NCBI RefSeq assembly: GCF_000970675.1
Contig: NZ_LAJA01000001.1
Location: 1 to 64,000, forward strand
From: Domibacillus tundrae
GTDB taxonomy: Bacteria > Bacillota > Bacilli > Bacillales > Domibacillaceae
Reading direction: 5' to 3'
Length of the DNA stretch: 64,000 nt
Of this stretch, positions 52,356 to 61,293 are shown in pieces. A model generated the notes under the pieces. It worked only from the letters and a program-made list of their open reading frames with translations. It was not told the origin of the DNA and did not search any database. The number at the start of each line of letters is the position of its first letter. Position 1 is the first letter of the stretch. Position numbers and translations under genes: made by a program.

Positions 52356-52973
52356 ATGATCTACCTCGTCCGCCACGGAGAATCAGAATGGAACGCGCTT
52401 GGACGTCTGCAGGGGCAGATGGACATTGGCTTAAGTGAAGAAGGCAGAAAGCAGGCAGCACTGCTTGGCGCTTATTTTAAGCAGGAAGGCATTTCGTTTG
52501 AGTATGTGTTTTCAAGTGACTTGGACCGGGCCTTTCAAACGGCAAAGCTTGCGACGGCCTGGCTGCCGGTTGAATCCATTACGGCGAGCCGTCTTTTGCG
52601 GGAACGGTTTTACGGCGAGCTGCAAGGTCAGCTGCTGACAGAAATTCTCGAACACGTGCCGAATTACGCGGACAATTTTGGTGTGCCGATGACGCACGGA
52701 ATGGAATCGATTGAAGAAATGCAGGAGCGGATGGTGGAGGTCCTTTCGTCGATTTCAAAAGAAACCAACGGGGCTCTGGCGCTTGTTGTGGCGCATGGGG
52801 GCGCAATTAACGCACTCATTCATAAATTGACGAATGGACAGGCAGGAACAGGCCGCGGAAAGATTGACAATACATCGATCACACGGCTGTCCTGGGACGG
52901 AGAAAAATTAGCGATTGTATCTGTAAATGAAACGCCGCATTTGAACCATGTAAAGGATACATTTGAAGGATAA
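52356..52973 (+). CDS. Histidine phosphatase family protein
   Basis: A 205-residue phosphoglycerate-mutase-like phosphatase. The catalytic motif LVRHGESEWN lies at residues 4-13, the second histidine is in VVAHGGAIN, and the acid residue in RERFYGELQG. It belongs to the broad-specificity PhoE/GpmB group. The ATG at 52356 has AAAGGAG; the frame opens eleven codons earlier. Substrate unknown. Confidence 0.88.
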   Translation: MIYLVRHGESEWNALGRLQGQMDIGLSEEGRKQAALLGAYFKQEGISFEYVFSSDLDRAFQTAKLATAWLPVESITASRLLRERFYGELQGQLLTEILEHVPNYADNFGVPMTHGMESIEEMQERMVEVLSSISKETNGALALVVAHGGAINALIHKLTNGQAGTGRGKIDNTSITRLSWDGEKLAIVSVNETPHLNHVKDTFEG

Positions 52974-53068
52974 GTGACCGGTGAAAACAACGATTTAACT
53001 GATAACACGAGAAATCTGACTGATAAAAGCTGTTTATCGGCCGGATCGCTTCTTTTTATCGGTCACTT
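52972..53068. repeat. Intergenic repeat of GACCGATAAAA-type units in both orientations
   Basis: AAGTGACCG at the left and CGGTCACTT at the right form a perfect outer inverted repeat. Between them are degenerate units CTGATAACA, CTGATAAAA and, inverted, TTTATCGG and TTTTTATCGG. Five units in all; no coding potential. Confidence 0.6.
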
Positions 53069-53086
53069 CTATCCGTAACGCAGGTC

Positions 53087-53122
53087 AAAAAGGATGCCAG
53101 TCAAAAAGGCATCCTTTTTATT
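53087..53122 (+). terminator. Terminator upstream of the WHH gene
   Basis: AAAAAGGATGCC / GGCATCCTTTTT with a nine-base loop. Confidence 0.85.
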
Positions 53123-53210
53123 TCGTTATTTCAAGTCTTTTAGACTACTATTATGTCATTGTAAAGCAAATTATAGTATAATTTGGATGTAAAAAGATAG
53201 GGGCGGAAAG

Positions 53211-54083
53211 ATGGGAATTGGACGGATAGCGGGAAAAGGAGCGGGCTGGGCAGCTGGATCTGTACTTGGCGGCGCAGTGAAATTAGCGGGAAAAGCGACA
53301 AAACAGGACTGGCTGGAAGAAGCGGGGACGAGCGTGAAAAATGCTTCGACATCTGCTCTTGAAACAGCCGGCCAATTGATCGACGGCGGCGTAGGACTAA
53401 CAGCGGGTGCGATTCGAAAAGATGAAGAGCAGAAAAAGCGGGCAATGAACGATGTAAAAGAATCGGCAGGGCGTACGGTGAAAGGAGTCGCGGGAACAGT
53501 GAAATATTCTGCTGTGAATGCGGCGGAAGTCGTAAAAGGGGCTGCTTCCGGTGATCGTGATCAAGCCATCAGCGGATTAAAAAATCTCGGCAAAGTCGTT
53601 GTTACAGCAACCGTGGCAGTTGGTGTCATTGATTTAATGGATGGGATGGATACCGCGGAAGCGATTGAGACGCGGAATGATCATTTAAATGGATTTGACC
53701 ACGCAGAGACAGGTGTGCCGTTTGTTGAAAAAACGGTTGAGATGCCTGATGGACAAGTAGTAGAGGGGACATTCCCCGTGTTTTCATCTGTTTTTGATGT
53801 GTATATTGCTGAAGAATCCTATTTACAAAGTGATGCGGCTCATTTTGGTACAGCGAACGAAGCGCTTTATGCAGAAATCGTCCGTGATCCGGGCGTCGCC
53901 ACGCAAATGGGCTTTGGACCGCAAGAAGTCGGTCAGCTGTCACAGGGCGAAACACCGGACGGCTATACGTGGCATCACAGTGAAGAACCGGGCCTGCTGC
54001 AGCTCGTCGACCAGGAAACGCATCATGAAACAGGCCACACCGGCGGCCGTGAGCTTTGGGGCGGCGGAGAAGCACATCGATAA
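53211..54083 (+). CDS. Protein with C-terminal WHH (HNH/ENDO VII) nuclease domain
   Basis: A 290-residue protein. The last 120 residues fit the WHH family of HNH/endonuclease VII toxins: GETPDGYTWHH (246-256), LQLV (263-266), His271/272 and TGHTGG (274-279). Ahead is a typical linker with ESYLQSDAAHFGTANEAL. The N-terminal 150 residues are Ala/Gly-rich helices (GKGAGWAAGSVLGGAVKLAG) with no signal peptide and no LXG or WXG start. In polymorphic toxin systems WHH is a cytotoxic DNase tip, so this may be an antibacterial toxin, but no immunity gene is recognisable: the next gene encodes an SLH protein. AGGGGCGGAAAG precedes the start. DNA target and export route are unknown. Confidence 0.85.
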   Translation: MGIGRIAGKGAGWAAGSVLGGAVKLAGKATKQDWLEEAGTSVKNASTSALETAGQLIDGGVGLTAGAIRKDEEQKKRAMNDVKESAGRTVKGVAGTVKYSAVNAAEVVKGAASGDRDQAISGLKNLGKVVVTATVAVGVIDLMDGMDTAEAIETRNDHLNGFDHAETGVPFVEKTVEMPDGQVVEGTFPVFSSVFDVYIAEESYLQSDAAHFGTANEALYAEIVRDPGVATQMGFGPQEVGQLSQGETPDGYTWHHSEEPGLLQLVDQETHHETGHTGGRELWGGGEAHR

Positions 54084-54104
54084 AATAAAAGGAGGGTGTT
54101 CAGG

Positions 54105-55268
54105 TTGAAAAAGTATTCATTTATCATGATGATTTTGGCTTTATTATTTAGTTTTTCTGCCCCACAGGCGGATGCGGCTACATTTTCAGATGTGCCGTCA
54201 ACACATTGGGCGGCGAAAGAGATTTCCTATCTGAGTGACCGCGGTATTATTAAAGGTGGGTCGAACGGGAAATACAACAAAGATGCGTCTGTCACAAAAG
54301 CGCAGGCAGCAGCGATTTTAGTACGGGCAAAAAAACTGCCGCTTACAAACCTGCCAAACCCGGGCTTTTCAGATGTCCCGACGTCACACCCATTTTATAA
54401 AGAAATTGCGGCCGCGGTGAACGCCGGCTGGTTTTCAAAAGGAGCTAAATTTCAGCCGGACAACCAGTTAAAGCGGATTGAAATGGCAAAAATTACGCAG
54501 CTGGCGTTTGGCATTAAAGGATCTGTCCCGGTTCAATGGGAAGATATGAACTCATCGTATTCTGGCAATGCATACGTCACACCGCTGTTAGCGAGCGGGA
54601 TCACGTCCGGTTATACAGCGACCACATTTAATCCATCTGCCAAAGTGACACGTGCACAGTTTGCGGTGTTTACCGCCCGTGCGATAGATGCAAATTTCCG
54701 CTTAAAAGTAGTGAATTACCCAAAGAGAGCAGCGGAAGGCATTTATTATCCACAATTTGTCGATACAACCAGCCAGAATGATTTGGCTTATTTAAACGAC
54801 TATTTCCGTGAGGTCGGCTCTGGGCTTGTGGCGGAGCGGAACAGCATTATGGAACTGGCTCAAGAAGACGACTGGATGGGTGAATACTATGACTTTGTCG
54901 TTGATTATTCAGTGCCGCGTGCGGATTTAAGCTATATTAGCGTTTTGTTTGAAAGCTATCAGTACACTGGTGGAGCGCACGGGTATGAAATGCTGTTTGC
55001 GGATAATTATGATGTGAAAAATGACTATTTTATGAGCTTAGATGATTTAGCGCTGAAATCGGATTATGAGTGGTCTGTTATTAATCGAATTAATCAGCAG
55101 AATAAAGAAAACTATCAATACTTTGGCGGCCCGGATAGCCTTGATGAATTACAGCATCAGTTTTATATGACACCATCAGGTTTTGTCATGTTCCTTAATC
55201 CGTATGAATATGCACCATATGCAGCAGGCATTCGTGAATTTTTAATGCCATACTCAATGATACGATAA
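54105..55268 (+). CDS. SLH-domain surface protein with DUF3298-type C-terminus
   Basis: A 387-residue exported protein. The signal peptide (KKYSFIMMILALLFSFSAP) ends near AQADAA; three SLH domains cover about residues 25-195 (FSDVPSTHWAAKEISYLSDRGIIKGG). The C-terminal part has TGGAHGYEM and an aromatic-rich domain as in the DUF4163/DUF3298 (PdaC/RsiV-like) proteins, which often bind peptidoglycan or lysozyme-like ligands. The start chosen is TTG at 54105, eight bases after GGAGGG. It is 21 bases from the WHH gene and probably co-transcribed. Likely anchored to wall polymer and exported with SecA2 help. Confidence 0.85.
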   Translation: MKKYSFIMMILALLFSFSAPQADAATFSDVPSTHWAAKEISYLSDRGIIKGGSNGKYNKDASVTKAQAAAILVRAKKLPLTNLPNPGFSDVPTSHPFYKEIAAAVNAGWFSKGAKFQPDNQLKRIEMAKITQLAFGIKGSVPVQWEDMNSSYSGNAYVTPLLASGITSGYTATTFNPSAKVTRAQFAVFTARAIDANFRLKVVNYPKRAAEGIYYPQFVDTTSQNDLAYLNDYFREVGSGLVAERNSIMELAQEDDWMGEYYDFVVDYSVPRADLSYISVLFESYQYTGGAHGYEMLFADNYDVKNDYFMSLDDLALKSDYEWSVINRINQQNKENYQYFGGPDSLDELQHQFYMTPSGFVMFLNPYEYAPYAAGIREFLMPYSMIR

Positions 55269-55269
55269 A

Positions 55270-55311
55270 CAAAAAGCGTTCAAGGGAGTAGTTCTCTGGA
55301 CGCTTTTTTAT
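55270..55311. terminator. Bidirectional terminator
   Basis: AAAAAGCGTTC / GACGCTTTTTT around a 19-base centre. It also serves the minus-strand remnant that ends at 55313. Confidence 0.75.
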
Positions 55312-55312
55312 G

Positions 55313-55440
55313 TTAAACTCTAGCCCATTTTGCAATCGTTTGGATATCCGATGGCTTCGTGCGGCAGCACCCGCCCATCAGTTGGACCGGTGGAGGGTAT
55401 GTTGGCTGTCCACCTCCATATCCGGCGCACCGGACTATGT
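55313..55440 (-). pseudogene. C-terminal remnant of homocysteine S-methyltransferase
   Basis: Minus-strand codons give YPPPVQLMGGCCRTKPSDI, then QTIAKWARV and a stop. The GGCCRT motif holds the zinc-binding cysteine pair typical of homocysteine methyltransferases (MmuM/YbgG-like). Upstream the reading breaks down at about 55440, and no rest of the gene is found up to the chemoreceptor. A dead fragment. The stretch 55441-55588 shows nothing recognisable. Confidence 0.7.
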
Positions 55441-55645
55441 TTTTGTTTCCACGTTGTACAATTCGCCAATATTCGGGTATACGACAATTTAGTTTGTTGT
55501 CCCGGCTTTTATTCCTTGAATAAGCTCAGAAATGTACTATGGATAAATTTTGAACTTTTAGAGAGTGGAAAGAAGTGGAGAATAATACTTGAAAATTGTT
55601 AGAAAGAGTCGATACATACCTTATAAAGATCATGATGGAGGAGTA

Positions 55646-57751
55646 ATGAGATTGGGAAAAACAAAAAGCATTGCATGGAAGTTGTCGGCATTAATTATTG
55701 GGTTGTTTCTCCTTTTGTTTGCGGTGTATGCCATTATGACGAATGTGATGCTTTACAATAAAAGCATGGAAGACTCTGAAGCTTATACGGTTCGGAATGC
55801 ACAGCTGTCGGCGTCAAAAATTGGCGACCGTGTGGATGAAACGGCAGAGATGCTGCGCACGACAAAAACGGTACTTGAATCGCTTCATACTGAAGGGCGG
55901 TTGACCGCTGCGGATGCGCTGCGTATTTTACAGGCCAATTTAGCGGAAAATGAGCATTTATTTGGTGTGGCGGTCATTATGGAACCGGGAGAAGTGGCAA
56001 TTGGGGAAAATATGGACCGGGCGCTTATAGATGGAGATCGGCGTTTTATTCCGTATGTATACAAAGGGGAAAAGGGTCTGGTGACAGAAGGCGTTACAGG
56101 ATACGAGGAAGAGAGCACCGACTGGTACCACATTCCGAAAACGGAGCAGCGGACCATTTTAACAGAACCATATGAATATGAGACAGGGGGCGAGACGGTC
56201 AACATGACGACACTTTCTGTCCCGCTGCTTGATGAATCCGGAACATTTATTGGTGTTCTGACAGCGGATTTTTCGGTGGATTTTATGAAGGAGCTCGCGG
56301 CTGAAAATGCACCGGCCAAAGGATATGCGCGCATTTTAACCGATCAGGGGGCGATTGTGGCAGACAGTAAGGATCAGGAACAAGTTGGCCAAAACATCGC
56401 GGAAACGAGTAATTGGGACGCGATTAAGCCGGAAATTGATAAAGGACAGGAATGGACGCTGTACGAGGAATCACGGCTGCTCGGCGAGAATGCATTTAAT
56501 GTGTTTGCACCCGTATTGGTAAGCGGAGTGGATGATGAAACGTGGTCTGTTCAAACCGTTATCCCGAAATCGAGCATTCTTGAAACATTTAACCAAACAC
56601 TTTTGTTCACGATTATCTCGGCGATTGTCATGATTTTGATTATGGTAGTGGCGACGGTTCTGTTTATTCACCGCCAGCTGAAACCGCTTGTGTTTTTACG
56701 GTCATCGATTGAAACAGCGGCGACAGGGGATTTGACGCAAAAAGTGGATGAAAAACATTTGCGTAACGATGAAATCGGCGCGGTTGCTTTTGCGTTTAAC
56801 AATATGCTGGACCGGGTGAGCAGTGTCTTGCAGACGGTTCGCTCTTCGACATCAAATTTAAATGAGTCGGCTGGCCATGTGCATCATGTTTTTGAAGAAG
56901 TCGTCGCATCCAGCAATGAAGTATCGGTGGCTGTGGATGAAATTGCGCAAGGGGCATCGAAGCAGTCAGAGGATACAGAAGATACCGGGAACCAAATGGC
57001 ACATTTGTCAGACCGGATTGATGCGCTGTCCGAGCTGTCTGGACAAATGAACGAATTGTCACAGCAGGCGGGCGAGCGGGCGCAGGGCGGCATGGCGCAA
57101 GTGAAGCAGCTGCGCGAACACAATGCGGCAGCTAACGACATGAATGTGCAGGTAAAAGATCAAATGCAAGGATTATCCGGGAAAATTAGTGAGATTGAGA
57201 CCGTGATTGAGTCCATTCATAGCATTACCGCACAAACAAATTTGCTGGCGCTGAATGCGTCGATTGAAGCAGCAAGGGCAGGCGAGCATGGGAAAGGCTT
57301 CGCGGTTGTGGCAGAGGAAGTGAGGAAACTAGCGGAGCAGTCACGCCGTGAAACAGAAGTCATCCAAAAAACGGTGCAGGATATTTTGCAGGCGTCGACT
57401 CAAACATCTATCGTAGTAGACGAAAACTTATCCTTAATGGAAGGGCAAAATGAATCAGTTTCCGATACGCAGGAAGCGTTTGAGATGCAGGCGGAAATTG
57501 CTGATCGCACCACACAGACAGTTGGAGAGCTGACGGAAAAATTAACTGAAATGATCGGCCAAAAAGAACAGGCACTGCTGTCGATTCAAAGCGTATCGGC
57601 GATTTCTGAAGAAACGGCGGCATCAGCCGAGCAAGTCAGCGCGTCGGCGGCCGAGCAGCAAAATGAACTTCAGCGTGTCGCAGAAGCAACGGAAAACGTG
57701 AATCGAATTGCCGGTGAACTGCAGGAAGCAGTAGACCGCTTTCGTATATAA
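55646..57751 (+). CDS. Methyl-accepting chemotaxis protein
   Basis: Transmembrane chemoreceptor of 701 residues. One helix near 10-32 and another near 320-340 enclose a periplasm-side dCache-like sensor of about 290 residues. A HAMP domain ([25 protein letters not shown]) and a long coiled-coil signalling domain follow, with the conserved hairpin tip [40 protein letters not shown]. The ATG at 55646 lies four bases after GGAGG; a TTG at 55652 is an alternative. Ligand unknown. Consistent with the motility genes in the window. Confidence 0.92.
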   Translation: MRLGKTKSIAWKLSALIIGLFLLLFAVYAIMTNVMLYNKSMEDSEAYTVRNAQLSASKIGDRVDETAEMLRTTKTVLESLHTEGRLTAADALRILQANLAENEHLFGVAVIMEPGEVAIGENMDRALIDGDRRFIPYVYKGEKGLVTEGVTGYEEESTDWYHIPKTEQRTILTEPYEYETGGETVNMTTLSVPLLDESGTFIGVLTADFSVDFMKELAAENAPAKGYARILTDQGAIVADSKDQEQVGQNIAETSNWDAIKPEIDKGQEWTLYEESRLLGENAFNVFAPVLVSGVDDETWSVQTVIPKSSILETFNQTLLFTIISAIVMILIMVVATVLFIHRQLKPLVFLRSSIETAATGDLTQKVDEKHLRNDEIGAVAFAFNNMLDRVSSVLQTVRSSTSNLNESAGHVHHVFEEVVASSNEVSVAVDEIAQGASKQSEDTEDTGNQMAHLSDRIDALSELSGQMNELSQQAGERAQGGMAQVKQLREHNAAANDMNVQVKDQMQGLSGKISEIETVIESIHSITAQTNLLALNASIEAARAGEHGKGFAVVAEEVRKLAEQSRRETEVIQKTVQDILQASTQTSIVVDENLSLMEGQNESVSDTQEAFEMQAEIADRTTQTVGELTEKLTEMIGQKEQALLSIQSVSAISEETAASAEQVSASAAEQQNELQRVAEATENVNRIAGELQEAVDRFRI

Positions 57752-57786
57752 CCAAAAAGGCTGCCAGTTACGGCAGCCTTTTTGGT
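57752..57786. terminator. Bidirectional terminator
   Basis: AAAAAGGCTGCC / GGCAGCCTTTTT around AGTTAC, between convergent genes. Confidence 0.88.
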
Positions 57787-57792
57787 GTCCAA

Positions 57793-58260
57793 TCAATGAA
57801 ATGAATGCTCAGCACGGATTTTTTTCAAAAGGGCCGCGCATCCATCCGACACAAGGTCATATGTTTCTTGGAAGTCACCCGTATAATACGGGTCTGGCAC
57901 GTCTTTTTGATGATCGGTCAAATCAAGAAACCGGATAATTTTCGGATGATCCGGCTGGCCGAGCATCTCGCGGATGTTGGAGATGTTGCTTTCATCCATG
58001 CCGATAATGTAGTCGAATTTTTCAAAATCTGCTGCATCCAATTGCCGTCCGGACAGTCCTTCCGAAGAAATGTTATACTCTTTCAGTTTAGCCAGTGTGC
58101 CTTTATGCGGCGGTGATCCAATATGCCACGAGCTTGTTGCGGCGGAATCAACTGTAATGCGCCCGCTTAAGTTTTCCTTTTCCACTACATCACGGAACAT
58201 TGATTCGGCCATAGGCGACCGGCAAATGTTGCCGAGGCAGACGAATAAAACATGAATCAT
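57793..58260 (-). CDS. Low-molecular-weight protein tyrosine phosphatase
   Basis: A 155-residue LMW-PTP. The P-loop VCLGNICRSP (C-X5-R) is at the N-terminus and the general acid is in DPYY near residue 120. It is similar in size to YfkJ of B. subtilis. The start may be ATG at 58260 (twelve bases from AAGGAG) or GTG at 58269 (three bases); the ATG gives the usual family N-terminus. Substrate unknown. Confidence 0.9.
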   Translation of the reverse strand: MIHVLFVCLGNICRSPMAESMFRDVVEKENLSGRITVDSAATSSWHIGSPPHKGTLAKLKEYNISSEGLSGRQLDAADFEKFDYIIGMDESNISNIREMLGQPDHPKIIRFLDLTDHQKDVPDPYYTGDFQETYDLVSDGCAALLKKIRAEHSFH

Positions 58261-58294
58261 GGCTTTCACTCACTCCTTTTCCACTCATTATACA

Positions 58295-59524
58295 TCAATG
58301 AAGGTCCCGCTTCATAAGCTGCAAATCGATATAAAGCTGACAGCGTGTGTTAAAGTCATCAAAGTCAATCGATGTCAGTTCATCAATTTGGTTCAGCCGG
58401 TATTTGAGTGTATTGGTGTGAATAAACAGTCCTTCTGCGGTCGGCTTTATCCGGCAGTTATTCATTAAATACACGTCTATCGTTCGCAGCAGTTCAGAGT
58501 GGCCGTCCGTATCTTTTTGACGGATCTTCAGCAAATCTTCGTTCACATAATGGGTTTTAAAATGGTAGTCGGAAATCGTTTCCAAATAGCGAAGAATGCC
58601 AAGGCGGCTGTATTCGACCGGGACCTCACCATTGCCATGCAAAAATTGGGCGGTCCGGCACACTTCAAGCGCTTCAAGATAGCTTTTTCGGAGCATCGCC
58701 ATCGATGAATAGCTGTTGCCGATTCCAGCATAAAGCTGATGATCTTGAAACTGGCTTTTCACGGTTCGGACGAGCACACGCGCACTTGAAAGCAGTACAT
58801 CCGATGGCCCGCCAAGCATGACGGTTACCTGCAAATGATCGGTAAATACATGCGCCGGCTGATCCAGCGTATTGGCAAAAAGCAAAATCGTTTCATGCAG
58901 GTCATCAATCGTCTCTTCCTCAATCGAATCAAGTGTAAACACAGCCACGATAAACGAAGAAGGCAGCGCAATATTTAATTGCGCCGCTTCCCATTTCATT
59001 TCACTGTCGGTCCGGTACGACTGGTGAATCAATTTCCTGAAAAAATCATTTTTCTTTTCATCACGCCGTCGCGCCAGCCCATTTTTTTTATGCAGCAGCT
59101 TGCCGATATGAAACGAAACGTCATGTAAAAAAGTAAGCTCATGATCCGTCAAAAGCGGTTCGGTTTCCTGTACCCAAATGTAGCCGAGAATTTGTTCTTT
59201 GTATTGGGCGCTGACAACAACACGCTGATTCAGCCCGATTTCTTTCATTTCCTTCACACGAAACGGCTTCGAAATAGATTTCAGCTGATCGACAATACCT
59301 TCGTCCATAAACATTTTCAAAATGGAGGTTGTCCAGCTTTTTGAAAAAATCGTCTGTTGATTCGCCTGGTCAAACTGTTCGATGTAATACGAGCTGTACG
59401 CCAAAAGAGAAAATTGCTCGTTTTCAACCACGACCGGTTTTTTTAACACACTGCTGAGGACATCGGTCATTTCATTTAAATCGTTCAGCGAGAGAATTTT
59501 TTCAAGCGGCTGGTTTAAATCCAT
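58295..59524 (-). CDS. putR: PucR-type activator of proline use, PutR-like
   Basis: A 409-residue regulator of the PucR/CdaR type. The C-terminal PucR helix-turn-helix (AEGLFIHTNTLKYRLNQIDELTSIDFDDF) is clear; the middle has the CdaR GGDEF-like region, and the N-terminus is a GAF-like sensor domain. It is the last gene of the put cluster, which matches PutR of B. subtilis, the proline-responsive activator of putBCP. GGAGGCG precedes the ATG. The symbol is given on synteny and family together. Confidence 0.85.
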   Translation of the reverse strand: MDLNQPLEKILSLNDLNEMTDVLSSVLKKPVVVENEQFSLLAYSSYYIEQFDQANQQTIFSKSWTTSILKMFMDEGIVDQLKSISKPFRVKEMKEIGLNQRVVVSAQYKEQILGYIWVQETEPLLTDHELTFLHDVSFHIGKLLHKKNGLARRRDEKKNDFFRKLIHQSYRTDSEMKWEAAQLNIALPSSFIVAVFTLDSIEEETIDDLHETILLFANTLDQPAHVFTDHLQVTVMLGGPSDVLLSSARVLVRTVKSQFQDHQLYAGIGNSYSSMAMLRKSYLEALEVCRTAQFLHGNGEVPVEYSRLGILRYLETISDYHFKTHYVNEDLLKIRQKDTDGHSELLRTIDVYLMNNCRIKPTAEGLFIHTNTLKYRLNQIDELTSIDFDDFNTRCQLYIDLQLMKRDLH

Positions 59525-59539
59525 AACGGATTCGCCTCC

Positions 59540-61012
59540 TTATTTTGATTCTTTTAACGTCTGTTCAAACTCTTCAAACTGCTGCGCTGTTTCCACAGAC
59601 GGTTTTGTCAGCAAGCTGACGATGACAATTGCAAGCAAGCTGGCCGCAAAACCGGGAATCATTTCGTACACTGTGTCTGCGAAAGGTGTTTTCGTCCATA
59701 GAACAACGGTCACAGCACCGACAATCATGCCGGCAAGCGCTCCCCATTGGGTCATCCGCTTCCAATACAGGCTAAGCAAAATCGCCGGGCCAAATGATGA
59801 ACCGAAGCCTGCCCATGCATAGCCGACAAGGTCTAAAATTGTTTTGTTTTGTTCCCACGATAAAATAAGCGCAACGATCGAGACAATTAAAACGGCCAGG
59901 CGGCCCAAGAATACAAGCTCCCGGTCCGAAGCATCGCGACGGAAAAACGTTTTATATAAATCTTCTGTGAGCGAGCTTGATGTAACCAATAGCTGAGACG
60001 AAATCGTACTCATAATGGCAGCCAAAATCGCGGAAATAAGGAAGCCGGTAATGATCGGATGAAACAAAATATCACCGAGTTCAATAAAAATCGTTTCCGG
60101 ATCGGCAATTTTCATATTATTGTTTGTGTAATAAGCAAGGCCGACAAAGCCGGTTACCATAGCACCGACTACAGAGAAAATCATCCAGCTCATGCCAATG
60201 CGGCGCGCTTTTTTAATTTCTTTTACCGACGTTATAGCCATAAATCGAACGATAATGTGCGGCTGGCCGAAGTAGCCAAGTCCCCAGGCAAAAAGGGACA
60301 CGATGCCGATAAAGCTTGTACCTGTAAAAATGTTTAAAAGAGCCGGGTCCACAGAACGAACGGTATCAATCGAAGGACCGATCCCGCCAACATGCATAAC
60401 CGTCACAATCGGGACTAATACGAGTGCTAACACCATAATAATTCCCTGTACAAAGTCGGTCCAGCTGACCGCCAAAAATCCGCCGAACAGCGTATACGCA
60501 ATGACAACACCGGCAACAATCCATAAACCGATATGGTAATCGAGGCCAAACGTAGTCTCGAACAAAACGCCTCCGGATACCATGCCGGATGAAATGTAAA
60601 ATGTGAAAAAGACAATAATAACGAGACTGGAAACGAGACGGATAATTTTTGACCGGTCTTGAAACCGATTCTCAAGGTAAGCTGGAATCGTAATCGAATC
60701 TCCAGCAATTTCCGTATACATACGCAGGCGGGGTGCCACATACAGCCAGTTCGCCCAGGCACCGAGCGTTAAGCCGATGGCGATCCACGAAGCGCTGATG
60801 CCGCTTGCGTACATGGCACCGGGCAAGCCCATCATCAGCCAGCCGCTCATATCGGAAGCACCTGCGGAAAGAGCTGTAACAGCAGGGCCAAGTCCACGTC
60901 CGCCGAGCATGTAATCTGATAAGTTCGATGTTCGTTTGTACGCATAGTAGCCGATTAAGAGCATACCGGACATGTATACAACGATCGAGACAATTAATGA
61001 AGTATCGACCAA
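59540..61012 (-). CDS. putP: Sodium/proline symporter PutP
   Basis: Sodium:solute symporter of about 491 residues with thirteen or so helices. Signatures include GGRGLGPAVTALSAGASDMSGWLMMGLPGA near residue 45 and GYFGQPHIIVRFMA, characteristic of PutP. The start chosen is the TTG at 61012 with AAGGGA upstream; the longer open frame is not supported. It brings proline into the cell for PutB and PutC. A terminator lies between putC and putP, so it may also have a separate promoter. Confidence 0.92.
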   Translation of the reverse strand: MVDTSLIVSIVVYMSGMLLIGYYAYKRTSNLSDYMLGGRGLGPAVTALSAGASDMSGWLMMGLPGAMYASGISASWIAIGLTLGAWANWLYVAPRLRMYTEIAGDSITIPAYLENRFQDRSKIIRLVSSLVIIVFFTFYISSGMVSGGVLFETTFGLDYHIGLWIVAGVVIAYTLFGGFLAVSWTDFVQGIIMVLALVLVPIVTVMHVGGIGPSIDTVRSVDPALLNIFTGTSFIGIVSLFAWGLGYFGQPHIIVRFMAITSVKEIKKARRIGMSWMIFSVVGAMVTGFVGLAYYTNNNMKIADPETIFIELGDILFHPIITGFLISAILAAIMSTISSQLLVTSSSLTEDLYKTFFRRDASDRELVFLGRLAVLIVSIVALILSWEQNKTILDLVGYAWAGFGSSFGPAILLSLYWKRMTQWGALAGMIVGAVTVVLWTKTPFADTVYEMIPGFAASLLAIVIVSLLTKPSVETAQQFEEFEQTLKESK

Positions 61013-61089
61013 ATAAATCCCTTCTTTCAATTGGTTTTTAGAGTAAGAAAAAGGAAAAGGCTGCTTCAATATAAATGCATATGGATGGA

Positions 61090-61239
61090 GGGGCGCGATA
61101 ACCAAAAAAGCGGCGCATTTTTTAACGCGAATGATGCGATCTGGTTATATCTAGGATGTATAACGCCGTTCATTTGTTGTATCGCACTGGAATGAGTGGG
61201 AAATACGCCGGAAATCTGAGGAATTGCGCCTTCCATTTA
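61090..61239. repeat. Degenerate intergenic repeat (GCGC type)
   Basis: Contains GGCGCATTTTTTAA and GAGGAATTGCGCCTT, close to words at 28-80, plus several related GCG- or CGC-containing units about 20 bases apart. No gene is present between putP and putC. Confidence 0.4.
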
Positions 61240-61290
61240 AACAAGAGGCGTCTCTTAAGCCGGCGATGGCAGCGTAAGAGACAGCCTCCT
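61240..61290 (-). terminator. Terminator of putC
   Basis: GAGGCTGTCTCTTA / TAAGAGACGCCTC on the minus strand with a 17-base loop, followed by TTGTTT. It may give partial read-through into putP. Confidence 0.75.
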
Positions 61291-61293
61291 TTT

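Noticed and set aside
53626-54075. 149-codon frame antisense to the WHH nuclease gene, considered as an immunity gene
   Set aside because: No start signal, low-complexity His/Arg/Pro content typical of a shadow frame, and immunity genes are normally downstream in the same direction.
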